Assembly (NCBI GenBank): GCA_030604825.1
Contig: JAUVVB010000002.1
Location: 1-64,000 of the forward strand
DNA length: 64,000 nucleotides
DNA from: Chloroflexota bacterium
GTDB taxonomy: Bacteria > Chloroflexota > Dehalococcoidia > E44-bin15
Reading direction: 5' to 3'
The notes under the pieces: generated by a model
What the model saw: only the letters and a program-made list of their open reading frames with translations
What the model was told of the DNA's origin: nothing
The model's database searches: none
In this document: in pieces, positions 9,363-21,185 of the stretch
Layout of the letters: each line of letters opens with the position of its first letter
Position numbering within the stretch: position 1 is the first letter of the stretch
Program-made: the position numbers and the translations under genes

Positions 9363-9713
9363 ATGTGGGAGCTGCTCAAGGTCTTCAAAGCCCTCTCTGA
9401 TGAAACCAGGATGAGAATGCTTCACTTGCTTTTGGATGGGGAGCTCTGCGTCTGCGAGATCATGCAAGCCCTGGAGATATCCCAGACTCGCGCTTCCCGA
9501 AACCTGGGCATCCTCAGGGATGCTGGCCTCCTCAGGGACAGGCGTGGGGGGAAGTGGGTTCATTACTCCCTGAACCAGGAGGTCGCCACCCGGTATTCCG
9601 AGCTGTTGGAGCTTTTGAGAAACCAACTGACAGAAGACCAAACGATGGTGGAAGATAGGGCTAGGCTCGAAAAGGCGGTGAAGATAGGGAGGCAGGGGGA
9701 CAGGGACTGTTAG
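9363..9713 (+). CDS. arsR: ArsR-family transcriptional repressor (start corrected from 9327)
   Basis: RBS GGAGGAGG at 9353-9360; FKALSDETRMRMLHLLLDGELCVCEIMQALEISQTRASRNLGILRDAGLL. Confidence 0.92.
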   Translation: MWELLKVFKALSDETRMRMLHLLLDGELCVCEIMQALEISQTRASRNLGILRDAGLLRDRRGGKWVHYSLNQEVATRYSELLELLRNQLTEDQTMVEDRARLEKAVKIGRQGDRDC

Positions 9714-9734
9714 AAAGAACGGGGGAGAATAAGG

Positions 9735-9947
9735 ATGATCGAAGCCAGAAAAACGGCTGTAGCCCTTGAGGAAGGGGAATTGATCGAGCTAGCGAGGATC
9801 GTCATCGACCGCGATGAGAAAGAAGCCCTCAGGTTCTTGAAGAAATCTGTGTATGATAAGGTAGCCAAAGCGCAAAGGGGAAGGCTTAAATCTCATCTGG
9901 ACACCGGCGGCGAGAGCCCGGTGGAGATTTTCAAGAAAGGTGGGTGA
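9735..9947 (+). CDS. small conserved-looking protein of unknown function in ars operon
   Basis: Tightly spaced between arsR and ferredoxin, same strand, overlaps next gene start by 4 nt. Confidence 0.6.
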   Translation: MIEARKTAVALEEGELIELARIVIDRDEKEALRFLKKSVYDKVAKAQRGRLKSHLDTGGESPVEIFKKGG

Positions 9948-10297
9948 GCCTCGTGCCTGACCCAAAATTCGACCTCTGGCATGGCGTGAATAGAAAGGAC
10001 ATCGAGTGGTATCCGAGGGTTGACGAGGAGAAGTGTAAAGGTTCTGGTATTTGTGTCACCTCCTGTGGTCGCCGGGTTTTTCGCTATGACTATAGGCGTC
10101 GAAAGGCGAAAGTGGTTTATCCCTACAACTGCATGGTGGGCTGCCAGACCTGCGGCAGCCTTTGCCCTGAAGGAGCCATCTCCTTTCCAGGAGGGAGGGA
10201 AAAGGTGCAGCAGATCGTGGCGCAGTGGGATATCTTATCCAGGGTGAAAGAGGAGCTGGAGGCAAGAAGAGAGGACCTAGAGTTCAAGGAGGAATGA
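9944..10297 (+). CDS. 4Fe-4S dicluster ferredoxin-like protein
   Basis: EEKCKGSGICVTSCGRRVF and YNCMVGCQTCGSLCPEGAISFP. Confidence 0.85.
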   Translation: MSLVPDPKFDLWHGVNRKDIEWYPRVDEEKCKGSGICVTSCGRRVFRYDYRRRKAKVVYPYNCMVGCQTCGSLCPEGAISFPGGREKVQQIVAQWDILSRVKEELEARREDLEFKEE

Positions 10298-10804
10298 ATG
10301 GATGTCGTCGTTCTCAGGGCAAGACAGATAGGGCCATGGCTACTCCACCCCTATGTCACATTGGCCAGCCGGATAGCTCTGGGCGGGATTTTCATCTTCG
10401 CTGGTATAGCCAAGCTGCCCTACATCAACACTCTAATATGGGAGATCAACCAGTACCATATCCTGCCTCACGGCCTGGCCACCGCATATGGTTACGTGCT
10501 GCCCCCTCTGGAGATTGCGCTGGGAATTCTTCTGGTCGTGGGGCTATTCCTCAGGATCAGCGCCTCGGTCAGCGGATTGGTAGTGCTGAGCTTCGCTATT
10601 GCCAAGATCACCGCCCTTGCCCGAGGGTTGGACATTGGTATCTGCGGTTGCTTTGGGCCGGCAGTCCCCTTGCTTGCTGTGCAAAGTCTGGTTATTGATT
10701 TTGTGCTTCTGGCCCTGGCTTTTCAGATACTGTTCCACAGGGGCGAATTCCTCGCTCTAGGGCGTTGGCTGTCTCGAAAAGCAGAGCACGGTGAGGGTTC
10801 TTGA
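10298..10804 (+). CDS. MauE/DoxX-like membrane protein
   Basis: SRIALGGIFIFAGIAKLPYINTLIWEINQYHILP..., four TM-like segments and GICGCFGP motif. Confidence 0.78.
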   Translation: MDVVVLRARQIGPWLLHPYVTLASRIALGGIFIFAGIAKLPYINTLIWEINQYHILPHGLATAYGYVLPPLEIALGILLVVGLFLRISASVSGLVVLSFAIAKITALARGLDIGICGCFGPAVPLLAVQSLVIDFVLLALAFQILFHRGEFLALGRWLSRKAEHGEGS

Positions 10805-10851
10805 CGGAAGCGAAGCGACAAAAGCTATGAAAAGGAGCCAGTCAAGGTAAT

Positions 10852-11934
10852 ATGGAAAAAGAACGAAGGCTGGGCATCTGGGAGAAATACCTGACCATAT
10901 GGATTGCCCTCTGTATTCTGGCGGGAACAGGTCTGGGCCGGCTTTTCCCCCAGATTTCCGATTTTCTGGCCAGGCTTGAGGTAGCCCACATCTCCATCCC
11001 CATCGCCATCTGCCTCTTTGCCATGATCTACCCCATAATGGTTCAGATAAGCTGGGAGGAGATAAAGGGGGCATTGCGCTCACCAAAGCCCATCGGTCTC
11101 ACCCTCTTCGCAAACTGGGTGGTAAAACCATTCACCATGGCCCTCTTCGCCTGGCTTTTTTTAGGCGTTATATTCTCCCAATTCCTCACCCCTGATCAGA
11201 TCCAGCAGTACCGTGCAGGTCTGATCCTGCTGGGAGTGGCCCCCTGCACCGCCATGGTGCTGGTGTGGAGCTACCTGGCGAGGGGAAACATGGGGCACAC
11301 CCTGGTGATGACGGCAATAAACTCTCTGACAATGGTGGTCCTGTATGCGCCTTTGGCTATGCTTCTGTTGGGGATCTCGGGCATAAGGGTGCCCTGGGAA
11401 ACCATAGCTCTTTCCGTGGCTATATACATCGTTACCCCCCTGATCGCCGGGTATATCACCAGGAGGCAGGCGATCAGAAGGAGAGGTATGGAGTGGTTTG
11501 AAACCAGGCTGGTTCCCCCTTTGGCTAAATTGTCCATTATCGCCCTGCTTGTCACATTGATCGTGCTCTTCACCTTTCAAGGCTACCTGATCATCGAACT
11601 ACCCGCCATAATAGGAATGATAACGGTTGGCATTCTAGTTAACATACTGGTTGTATTCGGTGTCACCTATGTTGCCGCCAGGTTTTTGAGGCTTCGGTAC
11701 GAGGATGCAGCGCCAGCTGCCATCATCGCTGGCAGCAATCACTTCGAGGTGGCGATAGCGGTGGCAACCACCCTCTTCGGCGTGGCATCGGGGGCTGCTT
11801 TGGCTGCCGTAGTTGGCGTTCTGACCGAGGTTCCTATCATGCTCTCCCTGGTGTGGCTCTGCCGGGCTACCAGGCGGACCTTTCCTAAACCGTTGCCAGC
11901 AGTGGGGGTAACATCCTCAGAAGGAAAACGTTAA
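10852..11934 (+). CDS. acr3: ACR3-family arsenite efflux transporter
   Basis: CLFAMIYPIMVQISWEEI, GVAPCTAMVLVWSYLARGNMGHTLVMTAINSL, AAIIAGSNHFEVAIAVA. Confidence 0.93.
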   Translation: MEKERRLGIWEKYLTIWIALCILAGTGLGRLFPQISDFLARLEVAHISIPIAICLFAMIYPIMVQISWEEIKGALRSPKPIGLTLFANWVVKPFTMALFAWLFLGVIFSQFLTPDQIQQYRAGLILLGVAPCTAMVLVWSYLARGNMGHTLVMTAINSLTMVVLYAPLAMLLLGISGIRVPWETIALSVAIYIVTPLIAGYITRRQAIRRRGMEWFETRLVPPLAKLSIIALLVTLIVLFTFQGYLIIELPAIIGMITVGILVNILVVFGVTYVAARFLRLRYEDAAPAAIIAGSNHFEVAIAVATTLFGVASGAALAAVVGVLTEVPIMLSLVWLCRATRRTFPKPLPAVGVTSSEGKR

Positions 11935-12497
11935 TCAGATTTTTCAACAAGCTTGGCGATGTCCACCTTGGCGTATCTCTCCCACTCGCTGTAGACGCAG
12001 CCGCAATATTTCTGATGATAGAGGTCAAGCTCCCGGGAGAGGCGGTGGCTTTCCCGAAAGCCGGGCCTGAAGTCCTCATAATAGAACTCAACCCCTTGCT
12101 CCCTTGCCACCTGCTCGCCTACTTCCTTCAGGAGCTCGTGCTTTTGATACGGGCTGATGAGCAGGGTGGTGGTGAAGGAATCGAAGCCCTTTTCTCTGGC
12201 CACCGCCGCCGTCCTGTTTAGGCGCAGCCGAAAGCAGTGGCCGCAGCGGTCCCCCTCATGCCCCACCACCGCCCGAAAGTAATCGATCATGTCGTAACCC
12301 GGGGAAACGATGAGGGGGAGGTTCAGGGCCTCGGCCACGGTGCGCATTGCCTCCAGGCGGTTTCGGTGCTCGGTGAAGGGGTGGATGTTGGGGTTATACC
12401 AGAAGGCGCTTACCTCAAAACCCTGCTCCCTTAGCCGGTTCACGGTGTAGATGGCGCAGGGGCCGCAACAGGCATGAAGCAGGATCTTTTTCGTCAT
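11931..12497 (-). CDS. queH: epoxyqueuosine reductase QueH (DUF208)
   Basis: LLHACCGPCAIYTV, WYNPNIHPFTEHRNRLEAM, DRCGHCFRLRL, YHQKYCGCVYS. Confidence 0.92.
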   Translation of the reverse strand: MTKKILLHACCGPCAIYTVNRLREQGFEVSAFWYNPNIHPFTEHRNRLEAMRTVAEALNLPLIVSPGYDMIDYFRAVVGHEGDRCGHCFRLRLNRTAAVAREKGFDSFTTTLLISPYQKHELLKEVGEQVAREQGVEFYYEDFRPGFRESHRLSRELDLYHQKYCGCVYSEWERYAKVDIAKLVEKSD

Positions 12498-12507
12498 TTC
12501 GTCACAA

Positions 12508-13536
12508 CTAGGGCGAAAAAAGGCCTAGCTGAGGTGGTTTCCCTCTTTCATACGGCAGTCCCAAATGCTCATGGGCAAGGCGGGTGGCCACCCTACCCCG
12601 GGGGGTGCGTTCCAGGAAGCCAAGCTGAAGCAAATAGGGCTCATAAACGTCCATTATGGTATCCGCCTCCTCGCTGATGGAGGCGGCAATGGTATCCAGC
12701 CCCACCGGTCCACCATCGAACTTCTGGATGATGGTGGAGAGCACCTTATGGTCCAGCTCGTCCAGTCCCAGGTGGTCTATCTCCAGCCTTGCCAGTGCCT
12801 CCAGGGCCACCTTTTCGGTGACCACCCCATCCGCCATCACCTGGGCATAGTCCCGCACCCGCTTAAGCAGCCGATTTGCCACCCTTGGCGTTCCCCGGGC
12901 ACGACGGGCAAGCTCCCTTACCCCCCCCTCATCCACCTCCACCCCCAGGATGCGTGCCGAACGCCTGATGATGGCGGCAATGGCCTCATTATCATAGAAA
13001 TCGAGGCGATATACGGCGCCAAACCGGTTCCTCAACGGTGGGCTGAGCATGGCAAAGCGGGTGGTGGCACCGATGAGGGTGAAGGGGGGGAGGCTCAATC
13101 TGAGGCTTCTCGCCCCCGGCCCCTTGCCCAGGATGATGTCAAAGACGAAGTCCTCCATGGCGGGGTAGAGCTTCTCCTCCACCACCCTGCTGAGGCGGTG
13201 AACCTCGTCGATGAAAAGGACATCGTCCTCCTTGAGGCTGGTGAGGATGGCAGCCAGGTCCCCGGGGCGCTCTATGGCGGGGCCGGAGGTGGTTCTGATG
13301 TTAACCCTCATCTCAGCGGCGATGATATTTGCCAATGTGGTCTTGCCCAGCCCCGGGGGGCCGTAGAGGAGGATGTGATCCAAGGGCTCGCCCCTCCCCT
13401 GAGAGGCGGCGATGGCTATCTTTAGATTATCCTTGACCTTCTCCTGCCCCAGGTACTCGGCGAGGCGCTTGGGGCGAAGGGTGGTATCGAGGGGGATGTC
13501 CTCCTCTTTTGGCTTCCCGGATACGATGCGCTCCAT
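12508..13536 (-). CDS. ruvB: Holliday junction branch migration helicase RuvB
   Basis: [76 protein letters not shown]. Confidence 0.96.
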   Translation of the reverse strand: MERIVSGKPKEEDIPLDTTLRPKRLAEYLGQEKVKDNLKIAIAASQGRGEPLDHILLYGPPGLGKTTLANIIAAEMRVNIRTTSGPAIERPGDLAAILTSLKEDDVLFIDEVHRLSRVVEEKLYPAMEDFVFDIILGKGPGARSLRLSLPPFTLIGATTRFAMLSPPLRNRFGAVYRLDFYDNEAIAAIIRRSARILGVEVDEGGVRELARRARGTPRVANRLLKRVRDYAQVMADGVVTEKVALEALARLEIDHLGLDELDHKVLSTIIQKFDGGPVGLDTIAASISEEADTIMDVYEPYLLQLGFLERTPRGRVATRLAHEHLGLPYERGKPPQLGLFSP

Positions 13537-13605
13537 TTCCCTTTCCCCAAAATCGATTAACCAATTATATCACAACTTGAGCCGCCATAACCAAGCTTCA
13601 TCTCA

Positions 13606-13634
13606 TTGACAGCTATCGAGGGATGGGATAAACT
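13606..13634 (+). promoter_or_regulatory. promoter for methylmalonyl-CoA mutase locus
   Basis: TTGACA-17 nt-TAAACT. Confidence 0.65.
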
Positions 13635-13682
13635 TCAAAAGGTAGCTAGCTTGCCGTGAATTCTCCACGAAAGGGGGCGTCG

Positions 13683-15338
<1,656 letters not shown>

Positions 15339-15416
15339 GAACTGCCACTGAGGAGCATTACTTTCGGGTTGATGCCTTTTTAACCAAAGCATAAGGGGCG
15401 AAAAAGGGGCGAAAAA

Positions 15417-17069
15417 ATGAGCGAAAGCAAGGGTGAATGGTATGAGCAGACGCTCCAGCCTGCTCTGAAGCGCTTCGGGGAGCGGGGGGAGGCTTTTGAG
15501 ACCAGCTCCGGCATCCCCATCGATGGGCTCTACACCCCCGAGGACCTGGGGGGCTTTGATCATGACCAAGACCTGGGCTATCCCGGGGAGTATCCCTTCA
15601 CCAGGGGCATCCAGCCCACCATGTATCGCGGCCGGCTCTGGACCATGAGGCAGTACGCCGGATTTGCCGATGCCGAGGAGTCCAACCGGCGCTATCGCTA
15701 TCTCCTGGAGCAGGGGCAGACGGGGCTCAGCGTTGCCTTCGACCTCCCCACCCAGATTGGCTATGATTCCGACCACCCCATGGCCCAGGGGGAGGTGGGG
15801 AAGGTGGGGGTGGCCATAGATACCCTTAAGGATATGGAGATATTGTTCCAGGATATTCCCCTGGACCGGGTGAGCACCTCGATGACCATAAATGCCACCG
15901 CCCCCATTCTGCTGGCGATGTACATTGCGGTGGCCAAGAAGCAGGGGGCTGACCTGGCGAAGCTGGATGGCACCACCCAGAACGACATCCTCAAGGAGTA
16001 TATCGCCCGGGGGACCTACATTTTCCCTCCCCGCCCCTCGATGCGCCTCACCATAGACATCGTTGAGTATTGCAGCCAGCACCTGCCTAGGTGGAACACC
16101 ATGAGCATTGGTGGCTACCACATCAGGGAGGCTGGCTCCACCGCCGCCCAGGAGATTGGCTTCGCCCTGGCCAATGGCATCGCCTATGTTCAGGCAGCCA
16201 TCGATGCCGGGCTCGATGTCGATGGCTTTGCCGGAAGGCTCTCCTGGATATTCCAGACCCATAATAACCTCTTTGAGGAGGTGGCAAAGCTGAGGGCAGC
16301 ACGACGGCTGTGGGCCAGGATCATGAGGGAGCGCTTTGGGGCAAAGGAGCCCCGAAGCTGGATGTTCCGCACCCACGTGCAGACCTCGGGCTCAACCCTG
16401 GTGGCGCAGCAGCCGGTGAACAATCTGATCAGGGCCACCATCCAGTCCCTGGCCGCCGTGCTTGGTGGAGTGCAGTCGTTGGCAACCTGCTCCTGGGACG
16501 AGGCCATTTCCCTGCCCAGCGAGGAATCGGTTGTGCTTTCGCTCAGGACCCAGCAGGTCCTCGCCTATGAGAGCGGCGTTGCCGATACCGTTGACCCGCT
16601 GGCTGGCTCATACCTGGTGGAATCGCTGACCAATTCCTTGGAGGAGGAGGCCAAAGGCTATATTGAGAGGGTCGATGAGCTTGGCGGGGCGGTGGCTGCC
16701 ATCGAGCAGGGGTTCCAGCAGCGGGAGATTCAGGAGAGCTCCTATCGCTACCAGAAGGACATCGAGAGCGAGAAGCGAATCGTGGTGGGGGTAAACCGGT
16801 TCGTCTCCCCCTATCCCAGGATAACGGGGCTGCTTCGCGTTGACCCCGAGGTGGCAAGGAGGCAGAGAGAGCGGCTGGCCCAGGTGAAGAGGGAAAGGGA
16901 TGAGGCCAGGGTGGGCGCTGCGTTGAAGGGGCTGGAGGGGGCGGCGCGGGGAATGGAGAACACCATGCCCCATTTTGTGGAATGCGTGGAGGCCTACGCC
17001 ACCATTGGCGAGATGTGCGATGTGCTGCGGGGGGCCTTTGGGGAGCAGAAGGAATTCTTGGTCTTTTAA
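15417..17069 (+). CDS. acyl-CoA mutase large subunit paralog, copy 2 (diverged substrate-side block)
   Basis: Same family as copy 1, but [18 protein letters not shown] instead of [18 protein letters not shown]. Confidence 0.9.
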   Translation: MSESKGEWYEQTLQPALKRFGERGEAFETSSGIPIDGLYTPEDLGGFDHDQDLGYPGEYPFTRGIQPTMYRGRLWTMRQYAGFADAEESNRRYRYLLEQGQTGLSVAFDLPTQIGYDSDHPMAQGEVGKVGVAIDTLKDMEILFQDIPLDRVSTSMTINATAPILLAMYIAVAKKQGADLAKLDGTTQNDILKEYIARGTYIFPPRPSMRLTIDIVEYCSQHLPRWNTMSIGGYHIREAGSTAAQEIGFALANGIAYVQAAIDAGLDVDGFAGRLSWIFQTHNNLFEEVAKLRAARRLWARIMRERFGAKEPRSWMFRTHVQTSGSTLVAQQPVNNLIRATIQSLAAVLGGVQSLATCSWDEAISLPSEESVVLSLRTQQVLAYESGVADTVDPLAGSYLVESLTNSLEEEAKGYIERVDELGGAVAAIEQGFQQREIQESSYRYQKDIESEKRIVVGVNRFVSPYPRITGLLRVDPEVARRQRERLAQVKRERDEARVGAALKGLEGAARGMENTMPHFVECVEAYATIGEMCDVLRGAFGEQKEFLVF

Positions 17070-17157
17070 GAACTGCCACTGAGGAGCATTACTTTCGGGT
17101 CGACGATTTTTGACCAAAGCATAAGGGGCGAAAAAGGGGCGAAAAAGGGGCGAAAAA

Positions 17158-18303
17158 ATGGATTTTTCGTTGTCTGAAGAGCACGAGATGTTCCGCAGGA
17201 TGGTGCGGGATTTTGCCGCCAAGGAGGTGGAGCCAGTGGCGGCAGAATTCGATGAGCGGGAGGAGTTTCCCTGGGATAACTTCGCCCGTATGGCGGAGCT
17301 GGGCCTCACCGGGGTTACCATCGCTGAGGAATACGGTGGCAGTGGTGGCGATGCCCTTCACCTCATCATTGCCGTGGAGGAGCTGGCCCATGCCTGCGCC
17401 GCCACCAGCGTAATCCTGGGAGCTGATATATCCCTTTGCTGCCATTCCATCTATAAGTTTGGCAATGAGGAGCAGAAGCGACGCTTTGTGGTTCCCCTGG
17501 CCCGGGGGGAAAAGATAGGGGCCTTTGCCCTCACCGAGGCCGGTGCCGGAAGCGATGCGGCAGCGCTGGAGACCACGGCAAGGCGCGAGGGCGATGGCTA
17601 TATCCTCAACGGCACCAAGATCTTCACCACCAATGGCGCCGAGGCGGAGATCGTGGTGGTGTTTGCCACTGTGGATAAATCCCTGAGGTCAAGAGGGATC
17701 GTGGGCTTCGTGGTGGAGAAGGGCAGCCCCGGTTTTTCCGTGGGCAAGAAGGAAAGAAAGCTGGGGATAAGGGCCTCCTCCACTACAGAGCTCATCTTCG
17801 AGGACTGCTTCGTTCCCCTGGAGAACCGTCTGGCAGAAGAGGGTCAGGGATTCAGGCTGGCGCTGAGCATCATCGACTCCAGCCGTGCGGTGATCGCTGC
17901 CCAGGCGGTGGGGATTGCCCAGGCGGCCCTCGATGTCTCCCTCAGCTACTCAAAGCAGCGCCACCAGTTTGGGCAGCCCATCGCCGATTTTCAAGCCATC
18001 CAGTGGATGCTGGTGGATATGGCAACGGCCATCGATGCGGCGCGCCTGTTGACCTACCGGGCAGCCTATCTGGAGGAGAAGGGGCTTTCCTTCATCAAGG
18101 AGGCAGCTATGGCCAAGGTGTTCGCCTCGGAGGTGGCCATGGCAGCCACCACCAAGGCCATCCAGATCCATGGTGGCTACGGCTATATCAAGGATTACCC
18201 CGTGGAGCGCTACTTCCGCGATGCCAAGATCACCGAGATCTACGAGGGGACCTCGGAGGTACAGCGGCTCACCATTGCCCGAAGCCTGCTCCGCGAGGGA
18301 TGA
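17158..18303 (+). CDS. acyl-CoA dehydrogenase
   Basis: [79 protein letters not shown]. Confidence 0.95.
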   Translation: MDFSLSEEHEMFRRMVRDFAAKEVEPVAAEFDEREEFPWDNFARMAELGLTGVTIAEEYGGSGGDALHLIIAVEELAHACAATSVILGADISLCCHSIYKFGNEEQKRRFVVPLARGEKIGAFALTEAGAGSDAAALETTARREGDGYILNGTKIFTTNGAEAEIVVVFATVDKSLRSRGIVGFVVEKGSPGFSVGKKERKLGIRASSTTELIFEDCFVPLENRLAEEGQGFRLALSIIDSSRAVIAAQAVGIAQAALDVSLSYSKQRHQFGQPIADFQAIQWMLVDMATAIDAARLLTYRAAYLEEKGLSFIKEAAMAKVFASEVAMAATTKAIQIHGGYGYIKDYPVERYFRDAKITEIYEGTSEVQRLTIARSLLREG

Positions 18304-18381
18304 GAGGATGGCAATGGGGAGCACTTCGAAAGCGGAGGGTGGACTTTAAAGCCTCGTCAGGGGTTCGAAGAAGGAGGAAAG

Positions 18382-18780
18382 ATGATCAAAAACGTTGCCC
18401 ATGTAGCCATTGCGGTAAAGAGCCTGGAGGAGATGTTGAGCCTCCTCGATAGACTTTTCGGGCTCAAGCCATCCCATATAGAGGAGGTACCCGACCAGGG
18501 GGTGAAGGCAGCCCTTATCCCCATAGGCGATGGCGAGATCGAGCTCCTGGAGCCCATTGATCCTGAGGGGGGTGTAGCTAAATTCATCGAGAGGAGGGGG
18601 GAGGGAATCCACCACATCTGCCTCGAGGTGGAAAACGTCGATGAGGCGCTCAAGGCGCTGGCGGAAAAGGGGGTTGAGCTCATCGATAAGGTGGGGCGGA
18701 AGGGGCTGGCGGGGAGGGTTGGCTTCATTCACCCTCGTGCGGTAAAGGGAGTGCTCATCGAGCTGGCACAGAAGGTCTAG
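18382..18780 (+). CDS. mce: methylmalonyl-CoA epimerase
   Basis: [73 protein letters not shown]. Confidence 0.93.
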   Translation: MIKNVAHVAIAVKSLEEMLSLLDRLFGLKPSHIEEVPDQGVKAALIPIGDGEIELLEPIDPEGGVAKFIERRGEGIHHICLEVENVDEALKALAEKGVELIDKVGRKGLAGRVGFIHPRAVKGVLIELAQKV

Positions 18781-18793
18781 GGGGAAAATTTCC

Positions 18794-19198
18794 ATGACAC
18801 AGCAGAAGATCAGGGTACTGGTGGCAAAACCAGGTCTGGATGGACACGACCGGGGCGCCAAATTGGTAGCGCGCATCCTGCGCGATGCCGGGATGGAGGT
18901 TATCTATAGCGGGCTGCGTCAGACCCCGGAGATGATCGCCGAGACCGTCCTTCAGGAGGATGTGGATGTGGTGGGGCTTAGCATCCTCTCCGGGGCTCAC
19001 CTGGAGCTGTTCCCCGCCATCATGGAGCGGCTCAGGGAGAAGGGGCTTAATCCCATAGTGGTTGCCGGGGGCATCATCCCCGAGGAGGACATCCCCTCCC
19101 TCCAGCAGATGGGGATCAAGTCCATTTTCGGCCCCGGCTCTTCCACCGGTGAGATCGTGGACTATATAAGGGACGCTGTGGCCGCTAAGCAGGGCTAA
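18794..19198 (+). CDS. methylmalonyl-CoA mutase small (cobalamin-binding) subunit
   Basis: [43 protein letters not shown] (DxHxxG), [21 protein letters not shown]. Confidence 0.95.
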   Translation: MTQQKIRVLVAKPGLDGHDRGAKLVARILRDAGMEVIYSGLRQTPEMIAETVLQEDVDVVGLSILSGAHLELFPAIMERLREKGLNPIVVAGGIIPEEDIPSLQQMGIKSIFGPGSSTGEIVDYIRDAVAAKQG

Positions 19199-19986
19199 AG
19201 GCCCCGAAAAGCGGGCTCCCTCTTTTCCAGGAAGGCCCTAACCCCCTCCTTGTGATCCTCAGTGCCGCGGCATATGTTTTGGGCGTAGCTCTCGAAGTCC
19301 AGCTGGCGCTCGAAATCGTTCTCCAGCCCCCTTAACACCGCCCGCTTCGTCAGTTCGATGGCGATGGGGGGTCCCTTGGCTATCTTGGTTGCCAGCTCCC
19401 TTGCTGCCTTCATCAGCTCCTCATGGGGGACAACCCGGTTCACCAGGCCCCATCGCTCCGCCTCCCGGGCATCGATGATTTCCCCGGTGAGCATCAGCTC
19501 CAGTGCCTTTGCCGTTCCCATTACCCGCGGCAATAGGTAGGTGATCCCTCCATCGGGGATGAGCGCCCTCTTCACCCATATCGCTCCAAACCTCGCCTGT
19601 TCCGATGCAATGATCATGTCGCATACCAGGGCCAGGGTCCAGCCAATCCCGGCGGCGATGCCATTTACCGCAGCGATGGTTGGCTTGCTCAGGTTTCTCA
19701 GCGGCATCAGCCATGCGCCTGTGGGCTCCAGCACATACCAGCGGGGCATCTCCAGCTCACCGGCGATGCGCGCCGCCTGCCCGCTGACATCGGCGCCGGA
19801 GCAAAACCCGCGGCCCGCCCCGGTGACGATGAGCACTTTTATCCCATCATCACGGCTCACATCCTCGGCCACCTTCACCAGACCCTCCCTCATCTCCATG
19901 CTGATGGCGTTCAGCTTCTCGGGGCGATTGAGGGTTAGGATGGCAATACCGTCTTCCTTTTCCAGGATCATATCCCCATAGTCCAT
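19195..19986 (-). CDS. enoyl-CoA hydratase/isomerase family protein (start corrected)
   Basis: [64 protein letters not shown] before ATG at 19986; track ORF overextends to 20493. Confidence 0.92.
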   Translation of the reverse strand: MDYGDMILEKEDGIAILTLNRPEKLNAISMEMREGLVKVAEDVSRDDGIKVLIVTGAGRGFCSGADVSGQAARIAGELEMPRWYVLEPTGAWLMPLRNLSKPTIAAVNGIAAGIGWTLALVCDMIIASEQARFGAIWVKRALIPDGGITYLLPRVMGTAKALELMLTGEIIDAREAERWGLVNRVVPHEELMKAARELATKIAKGPPIAIELTKRAVLRGLENDFERQLDFESYAQNICRGTEDHKEGVRAFLEKREPAFRGL

Positions 19987-20050
19987 TCCAGCCACCTCCT
20001 TTTGGGGGAAATCATATCTTGCCATGGGGGTGAATGTCAATGAAAGGTGC

Positions 20051-20079
20051 TTGACATCAAAATGGGGGCATGATAGTCT
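20051..20079 (+). promoter_or_regulatory. promoter for NIL/FdhD-like operon
   Basis: TTGACA-17 nt-TAGTCT. Confidence 0.6.
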
Positions 20080-20097
20080 GGAAACAGGAGGGGAGCC

Positions 20098-20328
20098 ATG
20101 GGCAAGCGATGCCTGAAGTTTACCTTTCCCCCTGAGCTGGTCACTGAGCCGGTGATCTACGGCCTGGGTCAGGATTTCAGGGTGGTGACCAACATTCGCC
20201 GTGCTGACATCACCGAGGACCGAGGCTGGGTGGTGTTGGAGATGGAGGGGGAGGAGGAGAACATCGAGAAGGGGTTGGATTGGGTTATGGCTAAAGGGGT
20301 AACGGTGGAGCCGGTTGAGGAGGGTTGA
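20098..20328 (+). CDS. NIL-domain-like small protein
   Basis: KRCLKFTFPPELVTEPVIYGLGQDFRVVTNIRRADITEDRGWVVLEMEGEEENIEKGLDWVMAKGVTVEPV. Confidence 0.75.
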   Translation: MGKRCLKFTFPPELVTEPVIYGLGQDFRVVTNIRRADITEDRGWVVLEMEGEEENIEKGLDWVMAKGVTVEPVEEG

Positions 20329-20341
20329 GGGGGAGGCGGTT

Positions 20342-20497
20342 ATGACTATCGACGAGCTGGTCAGGAAGATAGATGCCAAGCAACTGAGGGAAGAGGCAAA
20401 AAGGCGAGGCATCAAGACCGCCTGCGTCAAGAAGCTGGACATCGCCAAGCAGCTGCCCAAAGAGGTGTTGGAAAGGCTTGCCTCCCAAGCCAAGTAG
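20342..20497 (+). CDS. 51-aa SAP-like small protein
   Basis: MTIDELVRKIDAKQLREEAKRRGIKTACVKKLDIAKQLPKEVLERLASQAK, between NIL and fdhD-like genes. Confidence 0.5.
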   Translation: MTIDELVRKIDAKQLREEAKRRGIKTACVKKLDIAKQLPKEVLERLASQAK

Positions 20498-21185
20498 GGT
20501 GGAAACGAATAGCGTTGAGATCTGGAAGGTATCCGGGGAGGGGAGAAAGCCAGGGCTCGATTCCGTCATCTGTGAAGCTGAGGTGGCCATCAGGGTTGAG
20601 GGGAGGTTGCACTGCCGACTCTGCTGTTTGCCCACCCATATTGAGGAGCTTGTTTCGGGGCACCTCATATCTCAGGGGATAGCCCCTTCCTCCATCGAGG
20701 TCAGAGAGGGGGCAGATGGGATCTCGGTGGATGCCCGGCGGCAGGGCAAACGCACCAAGCCGAAGAAGATCACCTCCCAAGCGAGGATAGCCGAGGATCA
20801 GGTTTTCGATTTCGTAAGTAGGCTTAACCAAAATTGCCCCCTGTTCCAAAAGACAGGGGGCACTCATGTGGTGGGGCTGTTCAGCAGTGGCAGGGAGGTC
20901 TTCATCGAGGATATCAGCCGGCACTGCGCCATCGATAAGGTGGTAGGCCTGGCCTCAAAGAGGGGGCTCGACCTCTCCCACAGCGTTCTGGTCACCTCCT
21001 GTCGCCAGACCCTTTCCACCATGAAGAAGGCGATCTATGCCCAAATCCCCATCGTCATCACCATCTCCGCCGTAACCGGCCTGGCAATTGAAAAGGCCGA
21101 CCGCTTCGGCATAACCCTCATCGGATTTGCCAGGGAAGGGCGATTCAACATATATTCTCACCCTTGGCGCATCCTTCCCCGCTAG
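20478..21185 (+). CDS. FdhD-like (formate dehydrogenase accessory sulfurtransferase) family protein
   Basis: HIEELVSGHLISQGI, FQKTGGTHVVGLF, EDISRHCAIDKVVGLA, GITLIGFAREGRFNIYSHPWRI. Confidence 0.82.
   Translation: MPPKPSRVETNSVEIWKVSGEGRKPGLDSVICEAEVAIRVEGRLHCRLCCLPTHIEELVSGHLISQGIAPSSIEVREGADGISVDARRQGKRTKPKKITSQARIAEDQVFDFVSRLNQNCPLFQKTGGTHVVGLFSSGREVFIEDISRHCAIDKVVGLASKRGLDLSHSVLVTSCRQTLSTMKKAIYAQIPIVITISAVTGLAIEKADRFGITLIGFAREGRFNIYSHPWRILPR

Noticed and set aside
19987-20493. N-terminal extension of the enoyl-CoA hydratase ORF
   Set aside because: Antisense to the NIL and SAP-like genes; RBS and family start are at 19986.
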